DNA of 61,073 nucleotides from an uncultured Anaeroplasmataceae bacterium. GTDB lineage: Bacteria; Bacillota_I; Bacilli_A; Acholeplasmatales; Anaeroplasmataceae. The notes beneath the pieces were generated by a model that worked only from the letters and a program-made list of their open reading frames with translations, was not told the origin of the DNA and ran no database searches. The first letter of the stretch is position 1; each line of letters starts with the position of its first letter. The translations under genes were made by a program, and so were the position numbers. Below, piece after piece: positions 34,557 to 42,496 of this stretch. The stretch lies in contig CANQBD010000007.1 of NCBI GenBank assembly GCA_947589245.1, positions 1-61,073 of the forward strand. Direction: 5' to 3'.

Positions 34557-36525
34557 AGAGGAATTTAAGCAGCTTTGTGAATTAGGTAATACTGAGATCA
34601 ACAGTCAAGGTAGACTATCTGCTGAAACGAAAACAAAATTAATAAGCTATAGTGAAAAATTGGATCTTACTGATAAGGAAAAAATTATTTTTTATAAGCT
34701 AATTCAAACTAATAATAAAGCAATGGCTGTGGAGAAAAAACAACCTGAAATGCGCTTTAATGGTCGTGGTCCAAGACAATTTGGTAATGTCGAAAAGGCT
34801 AAAAATCGGAAGGGTACTATTGCGCGATTACTTAAATATTTTCAAAAGGAAATGAAGCTAGTAATCTCGTTATTACTTGCAATTATCGTGGTGGTGGCAG
34901 TTCAAGTAACAACCCCAAGAATCCAAAGCATTTGTATTGATTTAATCGATGATAAAAACTTTGATAATCTTCCAACCTATTTATTTATTATGATAGGATT
35001 ATTTGTTGTATTATCAGTTTTTAACCTTTTTCAAGGTTTAATTAGTGCTGTTTTATCCCAACGGATTGTTAAAAGAATGCGGCATGATTTATTTAATAAA
35101 ATAATAAATCTACCGGTTGTTTATTTTGATACTCATTCCCATGGGGATATTATGAGTAGAATGACTAATGACATCGATAACATTTCTAACACTTTAGGTC
35201 AAAGCTTAAGTTCTTTATTTTCTGGTGTATTAATGATTATAGGAACAATGCTGATGATGCTTATAACTTCTTGGCAGTTAGCAATTCTTTCTGTTGTTGT
35301 CATCATTTTAACTGTTTGTGCTACAAAGTTACTTTCTAAAGCCATGCGGAAGTTCTTTGTTCGTAGACAGATCTTATTAGGTAAGCTTAATGGCACAGTT
35401 GAAGAGATGCTTTCTTGTTATAAAACTGTTGCAAGCTATAATTTAGCTTCAGAGACTATCGAAGAATTTAGTGTGACATCTAAAAGCTTAACTAAAATTG
35501 GAATAGTAGCGGAAATTCTTGGTGGTTCTATGGGACCAATTATGAATGCCATAAGTAATATTGGCTTTGTGATAATAGCTGCTTTTGGTGGTTATTTTGC
35601 GATAAATGGTATTGTTAGTATTGGTATTATTTCGGCCTTTATCATTTATGCAAAAGAGTTTTCCCGTCCAATTAATGAAATTGCTAACCTTTATGGTCAA
35701 CTTCAAAATGCGTTAGCTTCTGCTGAGCGTGTTTTCATTGTTTTTGATGAGGCTATTGAGGATAAAAGTGGAACAAAAACAATGGATTTAATGCAAGGTA
35801 ATATCACTTTTACTAATGTGAACTTTAGCTATAATCAAGAAAAGCAAGTTTTATTTGATTTTAATCTAGAAGTTAAAAATGGCGAGAAGATAGCTTTAGT
35901 AGGAGCTACAGGCTCTGGTAAAACCACAGTTGTTAATCTTTTGATGCGTTTTTATCATTCAGAAGGCATTAAAATTGATGGTGTTGATTTGAATGATATT
36001 GCAGCCGAATCCTTAAGAAAGAACACAGCAATTGTTTTGCAAGATACTATTCTTTTTAAGGACACTGTCAAAAATAATCTGCGCTATTCTAATTTAAGTG
36101 CTACTGATGAAGAAATTTATGAGGCTTGTCGCATCTGTCATTGTGATGATTTTATAAAACAATTAAAGGGTGGCTATGAAGCAACCTTAGTTGAAGGTGG
36201 TAGTAACTTATCACAAGGTCAAAGACAGCTTCTAGCAATTGCGAGAGCTTTCGTAGCTAAGCCTAAAATTTTGATTCTAGATGAGGCTACTTCAAGTGTT
36301 GATACTAGAACAGAAAAATATATTCAGGATGCTACTCATCGTTTGATGGAAAATAAAACTAGCCTAATTATTGCTCATCGTCTTTCAACAATTCTTGATG
36401 CTGATAAGATTGTCGTTATGGATAAAGGAAGAATAGTTGAGGTTGGGAATCATCAAAAGCTCTTAGAACAAAAAGGCAAATATTATGAGCTTTATATGAG
36501 CCAATTTGCTGGAAATAGTATTTAA
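34549..36525 (+). CDS. ABC transporter, TMD-NBD half, catalytic subunit
   Basis: 658-residue half-exporter. It has an extra soluble N-terminal segment of about 80 residues (helical, rich in Lys/Glu, ending in a Gly/Arg/Pro stretch FNGRGPRQFGN) before the first span at about residue 100. HSHGDIMSRMTNDIDNIS is the coupling region. The NBD carries Walker A GATGSGKTT (about 451-459), signature LSQGQRQLLAIARAF, Walker B ILILDEATSSVD with catalytic Glu, and H-loop IIAHRLST. It pairs with the upstream subunit. The extension lacks a known domain. Confidence 0.92.
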   Translation: MTKEEFKQLCELGNTEINSQGRLSAETKTKLISYSEKLDLTDKEKIIFYKLIQTNNKAMAVEKKQPEMRFNGRGPRQFGNVEKAKNRKGTIARLLKYFQKEMKLVISLLLAIIVVVAVQVTTPRIQSICIDLIDDKNFDNLPTYLFIMIGLFVVLSVFNLFQGLISAVLSQRIVKRMRHDLFNKIINLPVVYFDTHSHGDIMSRMTNDIDNISNTLGQSLSSLFSGVLMIIGTMLMMLITSWQLAILSVVVIILTVCATKLLSKAMRKFFVRRQILLGKLNGTVEEMLSCYKTVASYNLASETIEEFSVTSKSLTKIGIVAEILGGSMGPIMNAISNIGFVIIAAFGGYFAINGIVSIGIISAFIIYAKEFSRPINEIANLYGQLQNALASAERVFIVFDEAIEDKSGTKTMDLMQGNITFTNVNFSYNQEKQVLFDFNLEVKNGEKIALVGATGSGKTTVVNLLMRFYHSEGIKIDGVDLNDIAAESLRKNTAIVLQDTILFKDTVKNNLRYSNLSATDEEIYEACRICHCDDFIKQLKGGYEATLVEGGSNLSQGQRQLLAIARAFVAKPKILILDEATSSVDTRTEKYIQDATHRLMENKTSLIIAHRLSTILDADKIVVMDKGRIVEVGNHQKLLEQKGKYYELYMSQFAGNSI

Positions 36526-36529
36526 AAGG

Positions 36530-36574
36530 AAGTCTTGTCCGCTTAGGAAATTTCTTAAGTGACAGGACTTTTTT
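36530..36574 (+). terminator. Terminator after second ABC operon
   Basis: Long imperfect hairpin: AAGTCTTGTC pairs with GACAGGACTT, and CTTA with TAAG inside, followed by TTTTT. Confidence 0.75.
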
Positions 36575-36617
36575 AAGTAGTTAACACTTTTGTATTTTAA
36601 ATTGGTCGATTTTGTGG

Positions 36618-36623
36618 TAAAAT
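36618..36623 (+). promoter_or_regulatory. -10 box of the preQ1-queT transcript
   Basis: TAAAAT, seven bases before the first riboswitch stem. No good -35 is visible at 17 bases. Transcription from here would begin at about 36630, so the aptamer would be the very 5' end of the RNA. Confidence 0.5.
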
Positions 36624-36630
36624 GTTTGGC

Positions 36631-36673
36631 GAGATGTTCCTTGCCTAACCATCTCAAAATAAAAAACAAGGAG
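36631..36673 (+). promoter_or_regulatory. PreQ1-I riboswitch of queT
   Basis: Stem P1 is GAGATG (36631-36636) with CATCTC (36650-36655). The loop TTCCTTGCCTAAC contains CCTTG, which pairs with CAAGG (36667-36671) across an A-rich tail to make the H-type pseudoknot of the preQ1-I class. CAAGGAG is also the ribosome-binding site, so preQ1 binding should hide it and stop translation. The downstream QueT-type transporter is a classic member of this regulon. Confidence 0.85.
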
Positions 36674-36679
36674 AATAAA

Positions 36680-37543
36680 ATGAAAAAAATTAATATTAAA
36701 TTTATTGCTCAATCGGCTATTATAGCTGCTCTTTATGCTGTACTAACTTGGCTTTTAGCTCCAATTTCGTATGGTGTTATCCAGTTTAGAATTTCAGAAA
36801 TATTAGTTCTATTAGTTGTTTTTAATCCTAAATATGCCTATGCGTTAGTTATAGGGTGTTTAGTGGCTAATACTACATCTAGTTTGGGCTGGTATGACAT
36901 GGTATTTGGTACACTTGCAACTCTAATTGGCATTTTACCGATGTTAAAGCTCAAGCGATTAGAGCTTGCTGCCTTATTTCCGGTCATAAGTAATGCAGTA
37001 ATAGTGGCAATAGAGCTTTTTATTGTTTTTGAAGAACCTATTTGGTTAAGTATTTTAACAGTTGGTCTTGGAGAGGCAGTAGTAATCTATTGTTTAGGCA
37101 TTCCGACTATGCATGCCTTAACGCAAAATGAAGCGGTTGCCAATATCATGAATCTTAATATTAAAGAAGTAAAGAGTATCACAAGTATGACTTTACCTAG
37201 AGCTTTAATAATTCTTTTAGGTACTTTAGGCTTTATATTATATGTTGCTTATCCTTTTACGGAAAATAATTCTTGTCTTGCCTTGACAAAGGATAATCTT
37301 TGGCTGATTGGCTTTGGTATTCTTTCTTTAGCAACTATTGCTACTAGCTTAATCAATAAGCGAATTATTAAATTAGCTCTTAATTGTTTATGGCTGATTG
37401 GTTTTATTACATTTTATACTTTAGCTGGGATTAAGCTTTCGGCTGCAGCTAGTTATCCATACTATTATGGCTATATCATCTATTTAATACTTTTTGCGGT
37501 AATAGGTGGCTACACTTTCTACTATGAATTAAAAGAAAAATAA
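36680..37543 (+). CDS. queT: QueT-family queuosine precursor transporter with long C-terminal extension
   Basis: The first ~165 residues follow QueT (COG4708): an AQSAIIAALYAVLTWLLAPISYGVIQFRISE start, FNPKYAYALVIGCLVANTTSS, and further spans. QueT is the membrane specificity component of an ECF transporter for preQ1 or a related queuosine precursor. This protein is 287 residues; the extra ~120 residues add about four more hydrophobic segments (LGTLGFILYVAYPF, LWLIGFGILSLATIATSLI, CLWLIGFITFYTLAGI, YLILFAVIGGYTFYYEL) that I do not recognise. Start ATG at 36680 is fixed by the riboswitch-linked AAGGAG. Confidence 0.85.
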   Translation: MKKINIKFIAQSAIIAALYAVLTWLLAPISYGVIQFRISEILVLLVVFNPKYAYALVIGCLVANTTSSLGWYDMVFGTLATLIGILPMLKLKRLELAALFPVISNAVIVAIELFIVFEEPIWLSILTVGLGEAVVIYCLGIPTMHALTQNEAVANIMNLNIKEVKSITSMTLPRALIILLGTLGFILYVAYPFTENNSCLALTKDNLWLIGFGILSLATIATSLINKRIIKLALNCLWLIGFITFYTLAGIKLSAAASYPYYYGYIIYLILFAVIGGYTFYYELKEK

Positions 37544-37559
37544 TCTTTTGAGGTAATTT

Positions 37560-38201
37560 ATGGAATTGAACAATCTTACGGCTCTTAAAAGGAGTATTCC
37601 TGCTAATGTTAGGATCGTTTGTGCAACTAAATATGTTGAGTCTAAAGATATGTTAAAGCTTTTAGAAAATGGTTTATTTGAATTTGGAGAAAATCGTGTT
37701 GAGGCCTTTTTAAATAAATATAAAGAATTGGCTAATCAAAACATCATTTGGCATTTTATTGGGCATCTTCAGACTAACAAAGCTAAAGAAGTTATCCAAA
37801 AAATCGATTATTTGCATTCTCTATCATCATTAAAGCTAGCTAAGATAATTTCTAAAAATCGTTTAACACCACTTAAATGTTTTGTTGAAGTAAATATCAA
37901 TGCTGAAGAAAATAAATCTGGTTTGCCGGTTGCTGAACTTAATAATTTCATAGCTGAAGTTAAAGATTTACCAAATGTTGAACTAGTTGGTTTAATGGCT
38001 ATGAGTAAGGCAAGTTCAACAGCTCAAGAAAAATATATGCAATTTAAATATTTACATGAGCTTTTAGAAAAAATCAATGAAGATTTTAATTTGAATTTAA
38101 AAGAATTATCAATGGGTATGTCCGATGATTATGAGGAAGCAATTAAAGCTGGAGCTACTTTTATAAGATTAGGAAGAATATTATGGAAACAAGAGAATTA
38201 G
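37560..38201 (+). CDS. ylmE: YggS/YlmE-family PLP-binding homeostasis protein
   Basis: 213-residue pyridoxal-5'-phosphate-binding protein, a fold-type III barrel involved in PLP and amino-acid homeostasis rather than a known enzyme reaction. The Schiff-base lysine is in CATKYV. FGENRVEAFLNKY, WHFIGHLQTNKAKEV, VEVNIN..ENKSGLP, GLMAM and SMGMSDDYEEAIKAGATFIRLGR are the family's conserved strands. It overlaps the S4-domain gene ylmH by 19 bases. In Bacillus, ylmF and ylmG sit between these two; here they are missing. Confidence 0.93.
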   Translation: MELNNLTALKRSIPANVRIVCATKYVESKDMLKLLENGLFEFGENRVEAFLNKYKELANQNIIWHFIGHLQTNKAKEVIQKIDYLHSLSSLKLAKIISKNRLTPLKCFVEVNINAEENKSGLPVAELNNFIAEVKDLPNVELVGLMAMSKASSTAQEKYMQFKYLHELLEKINEDFNLNLKELSMGMSDDYEEAIKAGATFIRLGRILWKQEN

Positions 38202-38920
38202 ATTTTTTTAAAAAGCAAATTAACTCTTTAGCCACAAAGGCTTTAGATAAACGAGTCAGCTTAACTAATTTTCTTGATGAGACCAAGCAAGCCATCATTC
38301 TTAATAGTCATTTTAAAGGTATAACTGTTGATTTTGCTAGTGGTTTTCAGGGTGGTGAGTATAAAAGGGCCATTTTTAGACCACTTGCCAGTGCTTTTGC
38401 GGATTTTAAAATCGTTGTTTATGAAATTCTTTATAATGAACGTTTTTTAAATCTAACTCATCGCAAGATATTAGGCAGCTTGATGGAGTTGGGAATTAAG
38501 CGTGAAAGTATTGGTGATATTGTTCTAAATGAGAATAAGGCTTATTTTGCTTGTTGTAAAGAGATATCGATTTATGTAGAAAATAATTTTAAGACAATTG
38601 GTCACACTGCCATAGAATTAAAGGAAGTTTTAGTGCCAATAACTGTAAAAAAAGAATTTATTGATAAAGAATTTAGCTTAGCATCACTACGCTTAGATGT
38701 TGTTGTTGCCGGAGCCTATAAAATATCACGTAATGAGGCAGCTTCAATTATAAATAATGGTTTGGTGAGTGTTAATCATATTTTATGCTTAAACCTTAGT
38801 TATCAAGTCAAAGAAAAGGATATTTTAAGTGTTAAGCATAAAGGAAGAGTATATGTTAGAAAAATAGGAGGATTGACAAGAAGTTCAAAAATTGTTGTCA
38901 CATTAGGCTTCTTGAAATAA
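38183..38920 (+). CDS. ylmH: YlmH-family S4-domain RNA-binding protein
   Basis: 245-residue protein. The N-terminal domain (SGFQGGEYKRAIFRP, HRKILGSLMELGIKRESIGDIV) and the C-terminal S4 domain (about residues 165-230, LRLDVVVAGAYKISRNEAASIINNGLVSVN) match YlmH, linked to cell division and to rescue of stalled ribosomes in Bacillus. It begins within ylmE and ends two bases before the MATE gene, forming one operon ylmE-ylmH-MATE-mtnN. The usual downstream divIVA is absent. Confidence 0.9.
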   Translation: METRELDFFKKQINSLATKALDKRVSLTNFLDETKQAIILNSHFKGITVDFASGFQGGEYKRAIFRPLASAFADFKIVVYEILYNERFLNLTHRKILGSLMELGIKRESIGDIVLNENKAYFACCKEISIYVENNFKTIGHTAIELKEVLVPITVKKEFIDKEFSLASLRLDVVVAGAYKISRNEAASIINNGLVSVNHILCLNLSYQVKEKDILSVKHKGRVYVRKIGGLTRSSKIVVTLGFLK

Positions 38921-38922
38921 AT

Positions 38923-40269
38923 ATGCAAAAGTCAACTAGTTTTGAAAAACTTAGCAGTTTTAAATATCTTTTAATTTTAACAGTTCCTATTTTCTTTGAA
39001 TTATTATTACAGGTTATTGTTGGTTATTCAGATCAAATGATGATAGCAAGTGATCAGGATGCAGTTACAGCCATAACCAATACAAATACTATTCTAAATG
39101 TTTTTATTATTGCTTTTCAGGTTTTTTCGATGGGAGCAATCATTTTAATTAGTCATTATAAGGGTCAAAAAAATTTTGCTGGTGAAAAAAGTGTTTATAG
39201 CGTAGCCTTTGTCTTATCAACGGCTATTGGTTTGGTATTAAGTATTATTATTTTAGCTTTTGCTAGATATTTCTTTATATGGATTGGTCTAGATGAAACC
39301 TGTCTAGAAAAGGGTTTAATTTATATTAGAATAGTTGGTGGTTTTATTTTTTTACAAGCCATCTTAACGACGTTATCAGCTTTTTTAAAGAGTAATTCTT
39401 ATATGAAGGAATCAACATTGGTCAACGTGTTGGTTAATGTTTTAAATATAATTGGTAATTTTATTTTGATTCCCTATTTAGGCATAATGGGTGTTGCCAT
39501 ATCAAGTGTGGTCTCAAGAGCTATAGGAGTTATTGTAATTACAATCATATTTATAAAGCTGGTTAAAGTTAATATTTTTAAGCATCCGTTTAAAAATTTT
39601 AGTAAGGTAACATTAAAAAAAATCCTAAGTGTTGGTGGACCATCGGGTGGCGAAGCACTTTCTTATAATGCTAGCCAAATTATTATTTTAGCAGTTGTCA
39701 ATAATTTAGGTGATAAGGGTCTTGTCAATGTTAAATCTTATGCATCAATGTTTGCAATGATTTCTTATCTATTTACTCAAGCTATTTCGCAAGCTATGCA
39801 GGTAGTAATAGGTGAACTTTTGGGTATGGGTAAAGTAGAAGAGAGTAAGAAAAAGATTTATCAAACCTTAATTGCTAGTGTTATTTCAGCAGTTATCGTT
39901 TCTACAATTCTTTATTTTATAAGTGATTTTGCATATTCCTTATTTAAAATAACTGATCCTAAATTATTAGAGATTGGGCGAATGGTACTATTGATTGAAA
40001 TTATTTTAGAGATTGGGCGAGCAATCAATATTGTTTTTGTTCGGGCTCTGCAAACAATTGGTGATATTGCTTTTCCAACTATCCTTTCAATAATTTTTTG
40101 TTGGAGTGTGGCTGTTTTAGGCAGTTTCTTACTTGGTGGTAAGGATATTTGGTTGAACTTGGGCCTTATTGGAGTCTGGATTGCTATGGCCTTAGATGAA
40201 TGCATTAGGGCAATCATTTTTATAATAAGGTTTAAGAGTGGTGCATGGGAAAGGAAGATGATAGTATGA
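38923..40269 (+). CDS. MATE-family efflux transporter
   Basis: 448-residue membrane protein with about twelve spans in two repeats. DQMMIASDQDAVTAITNT near the first span and GPSGGEALSYNASQI at the start of the second half match the MATE family. Such transporters export cationic drugs or metabolites using Na+ or H+ gradients. Substrate cannot be predicted. No strong ribosome site is visible, in keeping with coupling to ylmH two bases upstream; it overlaps mtnN by four bases. Confidence 0.9.
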   Translation: MQKSTSFEKLSSFKYLLILTVPIFFELLLQVIVGYSDQMMIASDQDAVTAITNTNTILNVFIIAFQVFSMGAIILISHYKGQKNFAGEKSVYSVAFVLSTAIGLVLSIIILAFARYFFIWIGLDETCLEKGLIYIRIVGGFIFLQAILTTLSAFLKSNSYMKESTLVNVLVNVLNIIGNFILIPYLGIMGVAISSVVSRAIGVIVITIIFIKLVKVNIFKHPFKNFSKVTLKKILSVGGPSGGEALSYNASQIIILAVVNNLGDKGLVNVKSYASMFAMISYLFTQAISQAMQVVIGELLGMGKVEESKKKIYQTLIASVISAVIVSTILYFISDFAYSLFKITDPKLLEIGRMVLLIEIILEIGRAINIVFVRALQTIGDIAFPTILSIIFCWSVAVLGSFLLGGKDIWLNLGLIGVWIAMALDECIRAIIFIIRFKSGAWERKMIV

Positions 40270-40955
40270 TAGGGATTATTTCAGCAATGCAAATTGAACT
40301 GGATATTTTGATTGAAGAATTAAATTGTCAAAAAGATGAGAAGTACTGTGGAATTGATTTTTATACTACCCAATTAAATGGTAATGAACTAGTCTTAGCT
40401 GTTAGTGGTGTAGGCAAGGTAAATGCTGCAATAGCGACAACGATTATGATCAATACCTATGGTTGTAATCTAATTATCAATACTGGAATAGCTGGTGGTT
40501 TAGCTAGGGTTAATACTAAGGATATAATTGTTGCTAATAAGCTAAAATATCATGATTTTGATGCCACTTGCTTTAATTATGAGTTTGGTCAAGTACCTGG
40601 AATGCCAAGTTATTTTGCACCAAGTCTTGATAATCTATTGGCTATTAAATTAATTTTAAATAAGCTTAATTTAAAGTATAAGGAGGCTACTTTATATTCA
40701 GGTGATCGTTTTGTTAGTAGCTTTAAGGATTTAAAAAAGATTTATAATAATGAGTGTTCAATTGTTGAAATGGAAGGTGCGGCTGTTGCCCAGGTTTGTG
40801 TGAAGTCTGGGGTTGATTTTTTAGTTATAAGATATGTCTCTGATATTGTTGGTTTACCAAATCAAATTAAAGATTATTTAGAGTTTGAAAAAGAAATGGC
40901 TGAACGCTCAAGTAGAATTTGTTTAGAAATTTTAAAAAATTTGGATAATAATTAA
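40266..40955 (+). CDS. mtnN: 5'-methylthioadenosine/S-adenosylhomocysteine nucleosidase
   Basis: 229-residue nucleosidase that removes adenine from MTA and SAH. IGIISAMQIELDIL at the N-terminus, SGVGKVNAAIATT, INTGIAGGL, and the substrate-binding VEMEGAAVAQVC and IRYVSDIVG with the catalytic Asp are all present. The FGQVPGMPSYF segment is characteristic. The ATG at 40266 overlaps the MATE stop; a short in-frame extension upstream lies within the MATE gene and is not used. Confidence 0.94.
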   Translation: MIGIISAMQIELDILIEELNCQKDEKYCGIDFYTTQLNGNELVLAVSGVGKVNAAIATTIMINTYGCNLIINTGIAGGLARVNTKDIIVANKLKYHDFDATCFNYEFGQVPGMPSYFAPSLDNLLAIKLILNKLNLKYKEATLYSGDRFVSSFKDLKKIYNNECSIVEMEGAAVAQVCVKSGVDFLVIRYVSDIVGLPNQIKDYLEFEKEMAERSSRICLEILKNLDNN

Positions 40956-40986
40956 ATAATTTGTCAATAATAAAGATGGTGAGAAA

Positions 40987-41484
40987 ATGTATTTAGCCAT
41001 CTTTATTTTAATTATTGTAATCTTAATATTGGCTACTGAGATTAATGTTAATATTAAAAGTGCTAATGATACAATTAAAATTGATGCTAAAGTTGGACTA
41101 ATAAGATTTGTTATCCCTCATCATAAATTAATAGCAAAAGCTTTAGAAAATGAGCAGTTCAAAAGTAAACATGAACAACGAGATGATTTTAAAAAGCTAT
41201 TTAGTAATAGGCATTATTTGAATAGACTATTTAAACACTCTAGTTTATCTATGTTTTATCTTGCTAGATTTACTAAAGAAGAGCTTTATCTAAATCCTAT
41301 ACAAAATGGTGCTTATTTAATAGTTTCTAATCAAATTAAAGCTTATTTAAATAATCATTTTAAACTTGTAGATTATAGTAACATTAGATTGATTTATGAT
41401 AAAAATTATGAAAATATTGATTATTATCTATGTGTTAAATCAGATTTTATTAGTCTTCTTACCGCTATTTTAAAAAGGAAATGA
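40987..41484 (+). CDS. YtfI-like (DUF2953-type) sporulation-associated protein
   Basis: 165-residue protein with an N-terminal membrane span (residues 1-18) and then an extracytoplasmic or cytoplasmic domain with ITEINVNIKSANDTIKIDAKVG as a beta hairpin. The layout of one span plus a small beta domain directly upstream of gerW fits YtfI (DUF2953), whose gene precedes ytfJ in Bacillus. Sequence similarity is weak by eye, and the protein is shorter than Bacillus YtfI. GGTGAG precedes the ATG. Function unknown. Confidence 0.6.
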   Translation: MYLAIFILIIVILILATEINVNIKSANDTIKIDAKVGLIRFVIPHHKLIAKALENEQFKSKHEQRDDFKKLFSNRHYLNRLFKHSSLSMFYLARFTKEELYLNPIQNGAYLIVSNQIKAYLNNHFKLVDYSNIRLIYDKNYENIDYYLCVKSDFISLLTAILKRK

Positions 41485-41488
41485 TATT

Positions 41489-41869
41489 ATGGGAAATATT
41501 GCTGATCTTTTAAGTGTTTCACTGAATAAAATTAAAGAGATGATTGATGCCAATACTATTATTGGTACACCTATTATCGAAAATGGTACTACAATAATTC
41601 CTATTTCAAAGCTTCATATCGGTTTTGTAAGTGGGGGTTCAGATATTAGACCAACAAGTAGTAAAGAAGAAGTTTTATTTGGTGGTGGAACTGGTGGAGG
41701 CTTTGGTATTACACCAATTTGCTTCCTTGTCATAAATAATAACGATGTTTCTTTACTGTCAATAGATGATACAACCCACATTGCTGAAAAGCTAATTGAC
41801 TTAGTTCCAAAGAGCATTGATAAATGTAAAACACTGTTTAAAAACAATGCTCCTATTGAAAAAGTTTAA
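41489..41869 (+). CDS. ytfJ: GerW/YtfJ-family sporulation protein
   Basis: 126-residue protein of the GerW family. ANTIIGTPIIENGTTIIPISKLHIGFVSGGSD and the Gly-rich FGGGTGGGFGITPICFLVI are diagnostic. GerW-type proteins are made in the forespore and affect spore germination. It follows the YtfI-like gene by four bases, as in Bacillus. Confidence 0.92.
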   Translation: MGNIADLLSVSLNKIKEMIDANTIIGTPIIENGTTIIPISKLHIGFVSGGSDIRPTSSKEEVLFGGGTGGGFGITPICFLVINNNDVSLLSIDDTTHIAEKLIDLVPKSIDKCKTLFKNNAPIEKV

Positions 41870-41899
41870 AAATTTTGGTACGATATCTTTGGTGATATC

Positions 41900-42481
41900 A
41901 TGAAATACTATGCTGTTAAATACCAAGATGAAAAGAAAGTATTTACAACTTGGGATGAATGCTTAAATTATATAACTGGCAAGAAAGGCTTTCATTATAA
42001 AGCCTTTTTATCACTTGCTGAAGCTAATTTATATTTAAATGAAGAAACACTTAGTCTTGACTATAATCAGCCTAAAGCCTATATAGATGGATCCTATGAT
42101 AAAGCTACAGGTAGATATTCCTTTGGTGGCGTATTAATTGCTTTTGGTAAAGAATATCAGTTTAAAAAGGCTTTTGAGGCTGATGCTTATTCGACTGCTA
42201 GAAATGTAGCTGGTGAGATTAAAGGAGCTGGTTATATTATTAATCAGGCGTATAAATTAGGGCTTAAAACCATTATTGTTTATTATGATTATATCGGAAT
42301 TGAAAAATGGTATTCTGGAGAATGGCAAGCCTCTTCACCAATAGCTAAAGCCTACGTTAGCTTTGTTGCAGATATCAAAGATAAAATTATGGTTTATTTT
42401 GTTAAAGTTAAAAGTCATAGTAATAATAAATATAATGATTTAGCTGACAAATTAGCTAAAGAAGCTTTAGGCATAAATTAA
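41900..42481 (+). CDS. rnhA: Ribonuclease HI with N-terminal hybrid-binding domain
   Basis: 193-residue RNase H. The first ~50 residues (YYAVKYQDEKKVFTTWDEC...GFHYKAFLSLAEA) are a viroplasmin-type hybrid-binding domain that grips RNA/DNA duplexes. The catalytic domain has YIDGSYD, the Glu in GEIKGA, Asp in YYDYIGIEKW, the KSHSNN His loop and the last Asp in NDLADKLAKEA. It degrades RNA in RNA/DNA hybrids. The ATG follows GGTGATATC. It converges on the second MurE-like gene. Confidence 0.93.
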   Translation: MKYYAVKYQDEKKVFTTWDECLNYITGKKGFHYKAFLSLAEANLYLNEETLSLDYNQPKAYIDGSYDKATGRYSFGGVLIAFGKEYQFKKAFEADAYSTARNVAGEIKGAGYIINQAYKLGLKTIIVYYDYIGIEKWYSGEWQASSPIAKAYVSFVADIKDKIMVYFVKVKSHSNNKYNDLADKLAKEALGIN

Positions 42482-42496
42482 AATGCCTATTTTTAT
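42468..42496 (+). terminator. Terminator after rnhA
   Basis: TAGGCAT and ATGCCTA around an eight-base loop that contains the stop codon, followed by TTTTTATTTATTTT. Confidence 0.65.
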
